Notes: generated from the letters alone by a model not told the origin. A stretch of 64,000 nt of DNA from Gillisia lutea (GCF_021568705.1 NZ_JAKGTH010000007.1:1-64000), one strand, 5' to 3'; positions 1 through 10,830 are shown, numbered from the stretch's first letter. Program-made: numbers and translations.

Positions 1-192
1 CGATGAAGGGGTTTTTTGTTTTTAAGAGCTTTTTAAATGCAAAGCTCCCCCAGGATACGGCATATAAAAGAAACAGCCCACTAAGGCTGCTTCTCTTGGC
101 ATACTATCTTCTTCTAAATCCAGCACTCGAACTGGGATAGAAGCTGGCTATCCTATAGCGCAGAAAGGCGATAGCAGAAGGGGGACGACTAA
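1..192. other. Gene-free left edge with hairpins
   Basis: I see no open reading frame of note here. On the minus strand it carries a hairpin at 70-93 (9 bp including one G-U, six-base loop) followed by a T-rich stretch, and a motif TTCGAGT (125-131) flanked by CCAG/CTGG that looks like a tRNA T-arm but has no surrounding cloverleaf. A short palindrome, GCTAT-CCT-ATAGC, lies at about 148-160. The minus-strand gene that starts at 414 reads into this region, so part of it may be its terminator. What the rest does is unknown; the window edge cuts it. Confidence 0.4.
70..93 (-). terminator. Possible terminator of the DUF6095 gene
   Basis: On the minus strand GAAGCAGCC and GGCTGTTTC pair (one G-U) around a six-base loop, followed by TTTTAT. 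It lies about 100 bp past the stop of the DUF6095 gene. The T-run is interrupted, so this is only a moderate call. Confidence 0.4.
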
Positions 193-414
193 TTAATCAA
201 ATAAGGATTTTATAAGGGTGTTAATTCCTTTATACATTAAAAATATTGCGCCTATGCAGGCTAGTGCACCAACTATTAGTACAACAATGTATAACGGGTG
301 GTTTTGATTGTTGAAAGCACTATATAGCACAGATGGGCCTATAAGAGTTAATGGTAGGGCTCCAGCAAGATATTTTATCCCTTTTCCTAATAATTCTTTA
401 TTGGTGTGTTTCAT
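193..414 (-). CDS. DUF6095 family small membrane protein
   Basis: This is a 73-residue inner-membrane protein of unknown function. The start is taken at the ATG at 414 (MKHTNKELLGKG...) because a longer reading to 510 would overlap the upstream DUF4249 gene by 86 bp and adds non-conserved sequence. Two hydrophobic helices are visible: residues about 13-30 (the LAGALPLTLIGPSVLY stretch) and about 42-62 (VVLIVGALACIGAIFLMYKG). The short loop containing NNQNHPLY between them is typical of the family as I recall it. It sits 10 bp downstream of the DUF4249 gene and is probably cotranscribed with the receptor pair, though a functional link is not implied. Confidence 0.75.
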   Translation of the reverse strand: MKHTNKELLGKGIKYLAGALPLTLIGPSVLYSAFNNQNHPLYIVVLIVGALACIGAIFLMYKGINTLIKSLFD

Positions 415-424
415 TATGTTTGAA

Positions 425-1237
425 TTACTGTATGGTATATGTTTTCTCTTGGGATTGAGAGAGCCTAAAATATCCAAAAGCAAAGTTGTTTTGGTTAGTG
501 ATGTTAACAATATTCCCTCTAACTATAGTGGGTTGTGTTTGAAAAGGCCCTCCATTGTTGTCGCCCGTTTGGGCTCTCAAGATATAAAGATATTCATAAA
601 ATTGTTGTGAGATTCCCTGGATTTCGAATCCAACATCGTTACCACTTTTTAGATCTTCATTAGAAAAATAGGCGAAAGTGCGATTCCCGTTGGTGAATTT
701 ATCTTCATAGATTTGTATGGAAAGATCATCAAAATAAAACCTGAATAAATAATAGTTCTTGGCTGCTACAGGATCTGTATAATATGCTTTTAATTCGATA
801 TCATTTCCATTTAAGCCCCCACTGTTCGATTGTTCAATTTCTTCGATATCTACAACCGATACCATGGTTTCATTAGCAGTATAAATTTCTCCTTCGTACA
901 TAACCTTTAGCTGATAGGTTTCATTTAATTGAGGGATGAAAGCAGCTGTAGTGTAAATTCCCGGCTCAGTCTCAGTAAATATAAATATATCTCCTGAAGC
1001 ATTACTTACTTCTACCTGCGCTCCTTCCACTGGGGGAATATCTGAATTATAAAAAGAGGTTGTGGTTGTTAAGTGGATAGTCTGATTATTTCCTAAGCTT
1101 CCTTTTTTCCAAATTAATGAGGCTTCTATTACGAGCCTTGGATCTGACTCCGGTAACGCTATATCTACAACTTCTTCACAGGAATAGAGGGCGGTAATGC
1201 TTATAAAGCTAAAAAGTATAAGTAATTTTTTTTTCAT
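425..1237 (-). CDS. DUF4249 lipoprotein, partner of TonB receptor
   Basis: This 270-residue protein starts with a lipoprotein signal: a KKK n-region, a hydrophobic stretch and the lipobox ALYSC, giving a lipidated Cys20. The mature part begins EEVVDIALPESDPRLVIEA, the usual opening of DUF4249, which is followed by a beta-sandwich-like region with a VEGAQVEVSN motif (residues about 69-78). DUF4249 proteins are surface or periplasm-facing lipoproteins found next to TonB-dependent receptors in Bacteroidota; the substrate is unknown. Here it lies 3 bp downstream of the receptor gene, so the two are almost certainly one transcript and probably one transport complex. The family call is firm, the function is inferred. 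Confidence 0.85.
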   Translation of the reverse strand: MKKKLLILFSFISITALYSCEEVVDIALPESDPRLVIEASLIWKKGSLGNNQTIHLTTTTSFYNSDIPPVEGAQVEVSNASGDIFIFTETEPGIYTTAAFIPQLNETYQLKVMYEGEIYTANETMVSVVDIEEIEQSNSGGLNGNDIELKAYYTDPVAAKNYYLFRFYFDDLSIQIYEDKFTNGNRTFAYFSNEDLKSGNDVGFEIQGISQQFYEYLYILRAQTGDNNGGPFQTQPTIVRGNIVNITNQNNFAFGYFRLSQSQEKTYTIQ

Positions 1238-1240
1238 GAT

Positions 1241-3607
1241 CTAAAACTTAAAGTTATAAGTAATGGAAGGGATTACTCCAAAAAGTGATAATCTAACTGC
1301 TTCATTATTTCCGGTATCATCATTATTTCTGAAGCTTAATGACACCGCATTTTTTCTTCCATACAAATTATATATTCCAAAATTCCATGAAGATTTGTAG
1401 TTTCTTGTTTTGTTCTTTTTTGGAATATATGTGGCAGATATATCTAATCTATGATATGCTGGTAAACGTTCACTATTTCGTTGAGAGTACACAGGGATCA
1501 CTAAGTTTTCGAATCTATATTGCCCATTTGGATAGGTAGTTGGTAATCCTGTTTGATAAATGAAATTAGAGTTTATTTGCCAATAATTATTAATATCATA
1601 GCTTGCAGTAATGGAAATATCATGGGTTTTGTCATATGCCGTATTGTACCAGTTTCCATTATTAATACCAGTTTCTAGGGCCGATCGTCCCGGAGTTTTT
1701 TGTTCAGACTTAGACAGTGTATAAGAAAACCATCCTGTAAACCGTCCTGTATTCTTTTTAAAAAGTAATTCCAGGCCGTAAGCTCTAGCTTTTCCTGGTA
1801 ATATTACTTGTTCGATGGCATTATTTGCAATTAAATTAGCTCCATCAATGTAATCGATTCTGTCAGTTATATGTTTATAAAAGGCTTCTACTTCCATGGA
1901 GTACTTATCTTCCTTAAAATTTTGAAAATAGCCTAGGGCAACTTGATCCAATACCTGCGGATTAATGTACTTTCCACTAGGGGCCCATATATCCAGAGGG
2001 GTAGGTGAACTCGTATTTGTTATTAAATGAAGGTATTGATTCATTCTGTTATAACTTGCCTTGAGAGACTGATACTCATTAAATCTATAAGCTAAGGCAA
2101 GTCTTGGTTCCAAGGCCCAAAAGTGTTTTTCGATCTTGCTCTTTGAAAGTGTTTTGCTGGAAATAGGCTCAGCATTTTCATAGATCAGAAAATCTGAATT
2201 AAAAATCACGGGCTTATCGTTGGGGTATAAATTAAGTTCTGCCTGCCCCAACCTGAAGAAATTACTGAGTCGTAAACCATATTCAGCAGATAATGTATTG
2301 CTAATTTTCTGTTCAGCTGATAAGTATGCTCCAGACTCAAATGCATATTTCTTAGTCAGTTTATTTGCGAGTATTCCCGAGATAGGTGTGCTTGGCTCAA
2401 TTTCTCCTGGATTAAACTCATAATAGGTATTTTGAATTCCGTAATCGAAACTGAGATTATCGTTTATATAATGATTTAATCCATATTTGAAATTCAGGTT
2501 CTTAATCCCGCTATTCCAGTTGAATTCTACGAAATCTAAGGTAAGCCCGTAATAATAATCACTATAGATCACTGAGAGATTGGTAAAAATGTTATCAGAT
2601 AATACGTGATTCCATCTAAGGTTGAGAACTGCATTTCCATACGTATTCTTGAAGCTCTCATTAATATTAAACACATCCCGACCAAAGTATCCTGAAAATA
2701 AAAAAGTATTTCTATTATCAATTCTATAACTTAACTTGGTATTAAGATCGTAAAAATAGGCCGAGTTTTTATTGTCTGTAAGTTTTAAAAAGAGATGAGC
2801 GTAAGAGCTTCTTCCTCCTATTAAAAATGAACCCTTATCTTTAATAATTGGGCCTTCTGCCAATAATCGACTGGAAATTATTCCAATTCCACCATTGGCT
2901 TTGAACTCCTTGCTGTTTCCATCTTTCTGAAAAATTTCTAACACCGAAGAAACGCGTCCTCCATATTTTGAAGGGACTCCACCTTTATATAATTTTAAAT
3001 TTTTAATGGCATCGGGATTGAAAACAGAGAATAGACCAAACAAATGCGAGGAATTATAAATAGTAGCTTCATCTAAAAGGATTAAATTTTGATCTACAGC
3101 TCCGCCTCTTACATTGAAACCTGATGAACCTTCACCCGCATTCGAAACTCCCGGGAGTAATAATAGCGATTTAACCACATCTACCTCTCCAAATACAACC
3201 GGTAATTTTTGAATTGTATTGATGTCTAATCTATTTACGCTCATTTCCGGCTTCTTAATATTGAGCTTTTCCGTGTTGTCGGTAATTATTATTTCTTCTA
3301 ATTCTTCAGAAGTTTCAACCAGTGAGAAGTTATAGCTGCTATTTTTATTCAGTTCGATGTGAATGTTCTGTTCCTGAAAGCCAACATACGATATGGTCAA
3401 TGTATGTTTTCCGGCGGGTAGGCGTAAAGAATAGAAACCGTATTCATTAGTGACCACTCCTGAATTTAGCTCCTTTATTAAAATATTTACTCCGTACAGA
3501 GTTTCGTTATTAGCTGCGTTTTTAATAACGCCATTAATGGAGTATTCATCTTGGGCTTGAAGGGGAATAGTGCTGAGAAGAAATAAAAAGCAAATAATTT
3601 TTTTCAA
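1241..3607 (-). CDS. TonB-dependent receptor with CarboxypepD_reg N-domain
   Basis: This is an outer-membrane active-transport channel of 788 residues. Residues 1-18 are a signal peptide ending LQAQ. Residues about 24-105 form a carboxypeptidase-regulatory-like beta-sandwich (YSINGVIKNAANNETLYGVN). A plug domain follows (LPVVFGEVDVVKSLLLLPGV and the GFNVRGG motif near residue 165), and then a beta-barrel ending in an aromatic C-terminus, ITYNFKF. The start codon is TTG at 3605-3607: the signal peptide begins exactly there and no ATG is available. It pairs with the DUF4249 lipoprotein downstream. Receptors of this branch are not SusC-like (no SusD here), so the substrate may be an iron chelate, peptide or other small ligand; the sequence does not tell. 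Confidence 0.9.
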   Translation of the reverse strand: MKKIICFLFLLSTIPLQAQDEYSINGVIKNAANNETLYGVNILIKELNSGVVTNEYGFYSLRLPAGKHTLTISYVGFQEQNIHIELNKNSSYNFSLVETSEELEEIIITDNTEKLNIKKPEMSVNRLDINTIQKLPVVFGEVDVVKSLLLLPGVSNAGEGSSGFNVRGGAVDQNLILLDEATIYNSSHLFGLFSVFNPDAIKNLKLYKGGVPSKYGGRVSSVLEIFQKDGNSKEFKANGGIGIISSRLLAEGPIIKDKGSFLIGGRSSYAHLFLKLTDNKNSAYFYDLNTKLSYRIDNRNTFLFSGYFGRDVFNINESFKNTYGNAVLNLRWNHVLSDNIFTNLSVIYSDYYYGLTLDFVEFNWNSGIKNLNFKYGLNHYINDNLSFDYGIQNTYYEFNPGEIEPSTPISGILANKLTKKYAFESGAYLSAEQKISNTLSAEYGLRLSNFFRLGQAELNLYPNDKPVIFNSDFLIYENAEPISSKTLSKSKIEKHFWALEPRLALAYRFNEYQSLKASYNRMNQYLHLITNTSSPTPLDIWAPSGKYINPQVLDQVALGYFQNFKEDKYSMEVEAFYKHITDRIDYIDGANLIANNAIEQVILPGKARAYGLELLFKKNTGRFTGWFSYTLSKSEQKTPGRSALETGINNGNWYNTAYDKTHDISITASYDINNYWQINSNFIYQTGLPTTYPNGQYRFENLVIPVYSQRNSERLPAYHRLDISATYIPKKNKTRNYKSSWNFGIYNLYGRKNAVSLSFRNNDDTGNNEAVRLSLFGVIPSITYNFKF

Positions 3608-3653
3608 TCTTTTATTTTAAAGTAAATATATAATTTGTAGTTAGATAATTTTT

Positions 3654-4577
3654 TTACCCCTTTGACTTTGTTCGCCATACCAATCTATTTATCAATTTTA
3701 GATACAGGCTAAGTAACGTTCCCCTTTTGCCTTTAAAAAAGAACTTGTTATATTTTATTAGGGAAGGATGGCTGGATTTTATTCTATCGTATAAATTCGC
3801 TTTGGCATATTTTACATATGAATGGTTTTTAATTCCAGTTTTATTGAAAATCGTTTTCTCTATAGATTCCCAGCTTTTTATGAATTGCTGAATTTGGACT
3901 GGTTTTTCTAACTGGCTTAATCTATTTCCTGATCCAGACCTATATGTAGCATAAGTGTTTGGAACAAAATATATTTTCTTCGCATTAAGAATTGCCCTAG
4001 TAAAGAATTCGCCATCATCGTTCACAGTAAGTTCTTCATTCCATATGCCTATTTCTTTTATTAAACTAGAGGGTGTGAGGTAAGTATGAAGAGGAAAATA
4101 GGTGAAACTTTTTCCGAATACTTTTAGAAGGTCGGGCGGGTGATTAAATGATCTATAACTGGGTAGACTTTCATATTTTTTATCTTTCACCATCCCTGAA
4201 TCAAGACGTGCCCATTTACATGTTGCTATAGTGTCTTTGTACTGGTAGATGGCTTGAAGCTGAACTTCAAATTTATTTGGTGCAATAATGTCATCAGAAT
4301 CTAAAAATTGAAGGAAACTCCCCTTTGCCTTTTCAATTCCAAAATTTCTGCATGAGGCAGCTCCTTTCGGTTTGGTTTCAGGACGTGTAAAATATTGAAA
4401 ACGTTTATCCGATCCTACAAAAGTATTTACCGTATTAAAAGTGTCGTCATTTGACCCATCATCAATTATAATACATTCCCAGTTGGTATAGGTTTGAGTT
4501 AAAACTGAATGCAATGTCTCCTTTATTATATGCGCACGATTAAAGGTTGGAATAATTACCGAGATCAAATTTTTCAA
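3654..4577 (-). CDS. Glycosyltransferase family 2
   Basis: This 307-residue cytosolic or membrane-associated enzyme is predicted to transfer a sugar from a nucleotide donor. The N-terminal GT-A fold opens with LISVIIPTFNRAHIIKETL, followed by the nucleotide-binding DDGSNDDT (residues about 39-46) and the metal-binding LDSDD near residue 92. The acceptor-side region contains NDDGEFFTRAI. It has no membrane helices and a basic C-terminus (VWRTKSKG). The start codon is TTG at 4577. It stands alone between the receptor pair and icd; with no polysaccharide cluster around it, the acceptor cannot be predicted. Confidence 0.85.
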   Translation of the reverse strand: MKNLISVIIPTFNRAHIIKETLHSVLTQTYTNWECIIIDDGSNDDTFNTVNTFVGSDKRFQYFTRPETKPKGAASCRNFGIEKAKGSFLQFLDSDDIIAPNKFEVQLQAIYQYKDTIATCKWARLDSGMVKDKKYESLPSYRSFNHPPDLLKVFGKSFTYFPLHTYLTPSSLIKEIGIWNEELTVNDDGEFFTRAILNAKKIYFVPNTYATYRSGSGNRLSQLEKPVQIQQFIKSWESIEKTIFNKTGIKNHSYVKYAKANLYDRIKSSHPSLIKYNKFFFKGKRGTLLSLYLKLINRLVWRTKSKG

Positions 4578-4631
4578 ATTTTACTTTTAAGGATGTGATT
4601 GTATTTAATGGTGCTCAAAACAAAAATAACT

Positions 4632-4663
4632 AAAAAGCCCCGATGAAATTCATCGAGGCTTTT
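4632..4663 (-). terminator. Terminator downstream of icd
   Basis: AAAAGCC-c-CGATGAA pairs with TTCATCG-a-GGCTTTT with one internal mismatch, giving about 14 bp, and is followed on the minus strand by a T-rich tail. It lies 23 bp past the icd stop. The symmetric A/T flanks mean it could also work on the plus strand, but no plus-strand gene precedes it. Confidence 0.8.
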
Positions 4664-4685
4664 AAATTCATCTACAACAATAAAA

Positions 4686-6917
<2,232 letters not shown>

Positions 6918-7103
6918 TTATTTTTTGACATTACTTATTAAAGGGATTTCAAATTGAAATTCCAATTAAAAATGTCGGATTAAAATATTTATGATTAAGT
7001 AATTTAGGATGTAAAGTACTTAGCCTTGCGAAGATAGTATTTTTAAAAATTTTATCATAGTCTGAAGATGGCTAATCCTTCGATAAGCTGGTAATAAAAG
7101 CAA

Positions 7104-7145
7104 TAAAAAAAGCCATTTCAACATACCTTGTATATTGAAATGGCT
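7104..7145 (-). terminator. Strong terminator of the candidate small RNA
   Basis: AGCCATTTCAA (7111-7121) and TTGAAATGGCT (7135-7145) form a perfect 11-bp stem. On the minus strand it is followed directly by a run of T residues. The plus-strand side lacks a T-run, so transcription ends leftward here. Confidence 0.85.
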
Positions 7146-7311
7146 TCAAACGAAATAACGTTTTACCGCTGGACTTGGAAGTCTGAATAAGTTAATTACC
7201 ACAACTTACCGCGTGCGTTATTTCACTTGATATAATTTGCTCACCAACGCGTTCAAATTATATCAAAAACGTTTTTATCTTTCAAGCTACTTTTGCTGTG
7301 CAAAATAACGC
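7104..7311 (-). ncRNA. Candidate structured small RNA, about 200 nt
   Basis: The minus strand here has a possible promoter (TTTG at 7335-7338, 17-bp spacer, TATACAGC at 7310-7317) and ends in a textbook intrinsic terminator at 7104-7145. Between them is a perfect 13-bp hairpin (7227-7239 with 7254-7266) whose 14-base loop holds the self-complementary octamer AACGCGTT. Three copies of an AATAACG element, one of them inverted, lie at 7152-7160, 7215-7224 and 7303-7311, so the middle one can form 9 bp with either neighbour. The upstream rplS terminator isolates it from rplS. Length and conditional pairing are compatible with a 6S-like regulatory RNA, but I cannot assign a family. The 5' end is uncertain. 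Confidence 0.55.
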
Positions 7312-7531
7312 TGTATAGAAGATAAAAACATATGCAAAGAACAATGCTTTACAATATTTAAATAGCGAATGAGAATCCTTTTGTCATCTCTTGCAAATTT
7401 TAAATACACTTAAATTTACAATGAAATATTTAAACAGTCAAGTTTTTTAACTATTTAATTTTTAAATAATTAGATGCTTATGTGATGGGGCGTACAAAGC
7501 CTTTATATGCAGGGTTTTTGAATTTTTGAAA

Positions 7532-7558
7532 TAAAAAAAGCTCCAATTTGGAGCTTTT
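7532..7558 (-). terminator. Terminator of rplS
   Basis: AAAAGCTCC (7536-7544) pairs with GGAGCTTTT (7550-7558) around a five-base loop, followed on the minus strand by seven T residues. It starts about 23 bp past the rplS stop. Confidence 0.85.
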
Positions 7559-7580
7559 AATTTCTTGTAAGAAGAAGAGA

Positions 7581-7931
7581 TTATCTTCTTTGCTCTTTAA
7601 TACGAGCTTTCTTACCAGTAAGTCCTCTAAAGTAGTAGATACGTGCTCTTCTAACTTTACCTTTCTTGTTAACTTCAACTTTTTGAAGCGCAGGAAGGTT
7701 AATTGGGAAAATACGTTCTACTCCAACAGTTCCACTCATTTTTCTAATAGTAAAAGTTCTAGAAAGTCCAGATCCTTTAACTTGGATTACAACTCCTCTA
7801 AAAAACTGAGTACGAGTTTTAGCCCCTTCCTTAATTTCATAATACACAGTGATAGTGTCACCGGCTGAAAATTCAGGAAAATCTTTTTTTACTACGAATT
7901 CGTCTTGTACGAATTTAACTAAGGATTCCAT
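7581..7931 (-). CDS. rplS: 50S ribosomal protein L19
   Basis: This 116-residue protein of the large ribosomal subunit sits at the 30S-50S interface. The family core is plain: FSAGDTITVYYEIKEG, then FRGVVIQVKGSGLSRTFTIR (about residues 45-64), GVERIFPINLP, and the C-terminal RRARIYYFRGLTGKKARIKE. The start is the ATG at 7931 (MESLVKFVQDEF), which gives the normal length; a further 13 upstream codons are open but are not L19-like. It follows trmD, as in many bacteria, but has its own promoter (8000-8029) and terminator (7532-7558), so it can be made independently at high level. Confidence 0.97.
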   Translation of the reverse strand: MESLVKFVQDEFVVKKDFPEFSAGDTITVYYEIKEGAKTRTQFFRGVVIQVKGSGLSRTFTIRKMSGTVGVERIFPINLPALQKVEVNKKGKVRRARIYYFRGLTGKKARIKEQRR

Positions 7932-7999
7932 ATTATATATATTAAATAGATATGTCAAAGCAACATTCACGGTTTTCGCCAGAGGTTGGTTTGAGCCTG

Positions 8000-8029
8000 C
8001 AAAATTATGAAATTAAATATTATAAACAA
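8000..8029 (-). promoter_or_regulatory. Bacteroidota-type promoter of rplS
   Basis: On the minus strand TTG (8027-8029), a 19-bp spacer and TAATTTTG (8000-8007) match the Bacteroidota sigma-A consensus TTTG-N19-TAnnTTTG. Transcription would begin near 7994, about 60 nt before the L19 start codon. Confidence 0.65.
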
Positions 8030-8040
8030 GAGTTTAATTG

Positions 8041-8724
8041 CTATTCTTCATCATTTAATAGGTCGGGTCTCAGGGTTTTAGTCCTCAAATAAGATTGTTC
8101 TTCTCTCCAGCTTTCAATTTTGGGGAAATTACCGGAGGTTAAAATCTCCGGAACTTTCCAGCCCTTATATTCGGCAGGCCTGGTGTAGACCGGTGGAGCT
8201 AGTAAATTATCTTGAAAAGAATCAGTTAGAGCAGAGGTTTCATTCCCTAACACACCTGGGATTAACCTGATTATTGAATCACAAAGTACGGCTGCACCCA
8301 ATTCTCCACCAGATAGCACATAATCTCCTATAGAGATTTCTTTTGTGATAAAATGATCTCGAACTCTTTGATCTACCCCTTTGTAATGTCCGCAAAGTAT
8401 AATGATGTTTTCCTTTAAAGAAAGGGTATTGGCCATTTTTTGGTTGAGGGTCTCTCCATCAGGAGTCATGTAGATAATTTCATCGTAATCGCGTTCGGAC
8501 TTTAATTTGGTGATGCATTTGTCTATTGGCTCTACCATCATGACCATGCCTGCGCCTCCTCCAAACTGATAATCATCAATCTGTTTATAATTATCGGTTA
8601 CGTAATCTCTTAAATTATGAAGATGGATCTCTACCAGACCTTTTTCAATTGCCCTTTTTAAAATTGAAACCTCAAAAGGACTGCTAAGAATTTCAGGTAC
8701 CACGGTAATTATATCGATGCGCAT
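8041..8724 (-). CDS. trmD: tRNA (guanine-N1)-methyltransferase TrmD
   Basis: This enzyme makes m1G37 next to the anticodon of tRNAs reading CNN codons, using SAM, and prevents frameshifting. The 227-residue protein has the SPOUT trefoil-knot signatures: [13 protein letters not shown] at the N-terminus, [14 protein letters not shown] (about 53-66), [12 protein letters not shown] (about 110-121), [15 protein letters not shown] (about 131-145), and the conserved [15 protein letters not shown]. The start is the ATG at 8724; 15 upstream open codons are not conserved. It sits just upstream of rplS in the classic trmD-rplS order, but the rplS promoter lies between them. Confidence 0.96.
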   Translation of the reverse strand: MRIDIITVVPEILSSPFEVSILKRAIEKGLVEIHLHNLRDYVTDNYKQIDDYQFGGGAGMVMMVEPIDKCITKLKSERDYDEIIYMTPDGETLNQKMANTLSLKENIIILCGHYKGVDQRVRDHFITKEISIGDYVLSGGELGAAVLCDSIIRLIPGVLGNETSALTDSFQDNLLAPPVYTRPAEYKGWKVPEILTSGNFPKIESWREEQSYLRTKTLRPDLLNDEE

Positions 8725-8791
8725 TTTATAGAAAGTTTTGTTTTGCAAAGATGCGAAATATCTCTTCAATAATTATTCTTATAAAATGTGC

Positions 8792-9376
8792 TTATCTATC
8801 GCTAGATTTGTTGCGCTCATCTTGTAGTAAACGACCTAAACGTTGCTCTTTTTCAAGAGATTTTGCTCTAAAAGCTTCAAATTCCTTTTCGGTAGCTTCT
8901 AAGTTGTGTCTCGCTTCTGCAGTTTGAGAATGTCCTTTTTTGAATCTGTAGATAAAAAATAATAAAGCAAGTATCAATGCAGCTATAATCCCCCACATTA
9001 ATGCCATATAGGTCCCTTTACTGAAAGGCATGCCAAGAAATGTAATAGCGTCTTTATCTGCCGTTACTTCAGCTAGGTTTTTTTGAGTCTCTTCAAGATT
9101 GGAATTGAGATCGGCAATTTTATCACTTTGCTGATCGATTGTGTTTTGCTGTGTAGTAAGTTCGTTGTTAAGCGTAGCAATAAATTCAAAGGTCTTCTTT
9201 TTTAGTTGAAGCAAATCGTTATAGTCTACAACTTTATAACCTTGATAATCATTGGAACTTTCAATTAAATTGGTAAATTCTTCTTCAATAGGACTTTCAC
9301 CACTATTGTAATCTTGTGCTGCAATTTGGGTAATGTAGGAAATGCATAAAATGCTAAATAATAATGCTTTGTTCAT
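8792..9376 (-). CDS. Single-pass coiled-coil membrane protein
   Basis: I do not recognise a named function. The 194-residue protein has an N-terminal signal peptide (MNKALLFSILCISYITQIAA, cut before QDYN), an acidic extracytoplasmic region, a coiled coil (residues about 60-105, rich in QQ, NL and EE heptads), a membrane helix at about 122-145 (YMALMWGIIAALILALLFFI) and a charged cytoplasmic tail predicted to be helical (EATEKEFEAFRAKSLEKEQR). A type I topology follows. It lies 67 bp upstream of trmD and is probably cotranscribed; homologues are sometimes mislabelled as a methyltransferase because of that. The two coiled coils suggest an envelope scaffold, which is inference only. Confidence 0.65.
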   Translation of the reverse strand: MNKALLFSILCISYITQIAAQDYNSGESPIEEEFTNLIESSNDYQGYKVVDYNDLLQLKKKTFEFIATLNNELTTQQNTIDQQSDKIADLNSNLEETQKNLAEVTADKDAITFLGMPFSKGTYMALMWGIIAALILALLFFIYRFKKGHSQTAEARHNLEATEKEFEAFRAKSLEKEQRLGRLLQDERNKSSDR

Positions 9377-9538
9377 TTGGCTGCTTTTTGGTTAAATTAA
9401 TTAGACAACGCCTCAGAAAAAAACTTATTGCCAATTATTAGCTTTAATATAGTTAATTTTTCAGTTTTTATGTTGCAGTACTCTAGTTCAAAACTTTAAG
9501 GAAAGTGGTGTAGTGATGAAATGTTTTACCATAAGGGG

Positions 9539-10717
9539 TTAAGACCCCTCTTTTTCATTTTCTCGTTCTTTCTTACGCGCTTCTCGCTTTTCTTTTCTTA
9601 ACTCCTTTTTTTCTTCTCTAGATAGGTTCTTCTCCTTCTCTTTAAAAGCATCTTTAAATTCTATGTCCTCATCTACTTGCCCTGTAAAGGCTTTTATCCA
9701 TGCATTTTCAAATATATTAAAGATAGTTGGCAATATGCCGGCTTCAACTTTATTGAGGTCTCCTTCAATTGGGACTTTAGTGGCCAGCGTATCTGTACCT
9801 TGATTTTTCAGAATAAATTTAAAAAAGCCCACAAAACCTTCCCACAGCACTCCTAAAAATCCATCATCTTTGCCTATTAATTTTGAATCCTTGAGAAGCG
9901 GCTTCATATATCCTTTCAAATAACCATCGGCGATAGCCAACTCACTATAAAGACCAAACCTTCCTTTTTCAAAATCAATTCCTGCGTAGTGTCTTGTGAA
10001 ATCGTTTAAAGCAGTAGCATCTGCTCCTTCCAGTGAGAAGGAAATGTCCATATCTGGGATCTCTTTTATAATATTTACATCTCCATCTAGTTTAACTTCT
10101 CCTTTTCCAATAGAAATCCCAGATGCTTTTATGGGTGAGGGGAGTACTAGTTTATCTTGGCGTACATTTCTCAGGTTGTCGGCAGTGAGTTCTAATTTAT
10201 CGATATAAAGATCTATGTTGGGTTCTGTTTGTAATTCAACAAAACCTAATTTTCCATCATGCACTTCAAAATGGTTCACATCTATAGGTACTAAGCTGGT
10301 TAGCGCCTTTGTCCAGTCATCTACATTTGCTTCCCCTTCATTTGGTGTTTGCTCATGGTCTTCAAACACATAGGTTAGTTGGGGGCTAACCATCTCTATT
10401 TCGCTTACAATTTTACCGTGAAAAAGTGATTTCCATTCTATTGAGATGTCGGTTACCGGAAAATTTAAAAAAGGAACCTGACTCTTAGCAGTAACCTTAT
10501 TAAGATAAAGGTTGTTTATCGTATATGCTCCTCGGAAAAGTGAAATGTCTATATCCTCTACTTGTCCATAATAGCCCGGTATATTTGCCAGTACTTTGTT
10601 TACATAGTTCTTAACTAATACCGGTAAATAAAGCCGGAAGGCAATTAATATTACCAAGAGAATTATGGGGAACGTGTCTCTCTTCTTTTTATAGACCTTT
10701 CTTTTAATTGCGGGCAT
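9539..10717 (-). CDS. AsmA-like / DUF748 envelope protein
   Basis: This 392-residue protein is anchored by one N-terminal membrane helix (residues about 16-35, FPIILLVILIAFRLYLPVLV) after a basic KRKVYKKKR segment. A periplasmic part follows with the AsmA/DUF748-type beta-rich repeats (YGQVEDIDISLFRGAYTINN, then SPQLTYVFED and INHFEVHDGKL-like strands). The last 30 residues are highly charged Lys/Arg/Glu (EEKKELRKEKREARKKERE), probably an exposed helix. Members of this superfamily are thought to move lipids between membranes or maintain outer-membrane homeostasis; for this member that is inference. It appears monocistronic. A weak hairpin (9534-9549) spans its stop codon and may help terminate. 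Confidence 0.7.
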   Translation of the reverse strand: MPAIKRKVYKKKRDTFPIILLVILIAFRLYLPVLVKNYVNKVLANIPGYYGQVEDIDISLFRGAYTINNLYLNKVTAKSQVPFLNFPVTDISIEWKSLFHGKIVSEIEMVSPQLTYVFEDHEQTPNEGEANVDDWTKALTSLVPIDVNHFEVHDGKLGFVELQTEPNIDLYIDKLELTADNLRNVRQDKLVLPSPIKASGISIGKGEVKLDGDVNIIKEIPDMDISFSLEGADATALNDFTRHYAGIDFEKGRFGLYSELAIADGYLKGYMKPLLKDSKLIGKDDGFLGVLWEGFVGFFKFILKNQGTDTLATKVPIEGDLNKVEAGILPTIFNIFENAWIKAFTGQVDEDIEFKDAFKEKEKNLSREEKKELRKEKREARKKERENEKEGS

Positions 10718-10780
10718 GCTATGAAATTTTAGCTAATATGAATTAAATTTCATTTTCAAAGGGTTAAGAAAGTCACAAAA

Positions 10781-10809
10781 AAAAAGCCTGTTACTATTGC
10801 AACAGGCTT
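10781..10809 (-). terminator. Terminator of gap
   Basis: AAGCCTGTT (10784-10792) pairs perfectly with AACAGGCTT (10801-10809) around an eight-base loop, and the minus strand continues into a T9 run. It lies 22 bp past the GAPDH stop. Confidence 0.88.
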
Positions 10810-10830
10810 CCTTATAATATGTTATGTATT

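Noticed and set aside
121-160. tRNA gene at the left edge
   Set aside because: A TTCGAGT T-loop motif is present but no acceptor, D-arm or anticodon arms can be paired around it.
308-610. 100-residue plus-strand reading frame
   Set aside because: It lies antisense to the DUF4249 and DUF6095 genes, both of which have recognisable features.
7291-7332. Leader peptide of 14 codons at the start of the candidate small RNA
   Set aside because: A short ATG...TAG frame exists, but it spans the proposed promoter, has no ribosome-binding site and no regulated gene follows.
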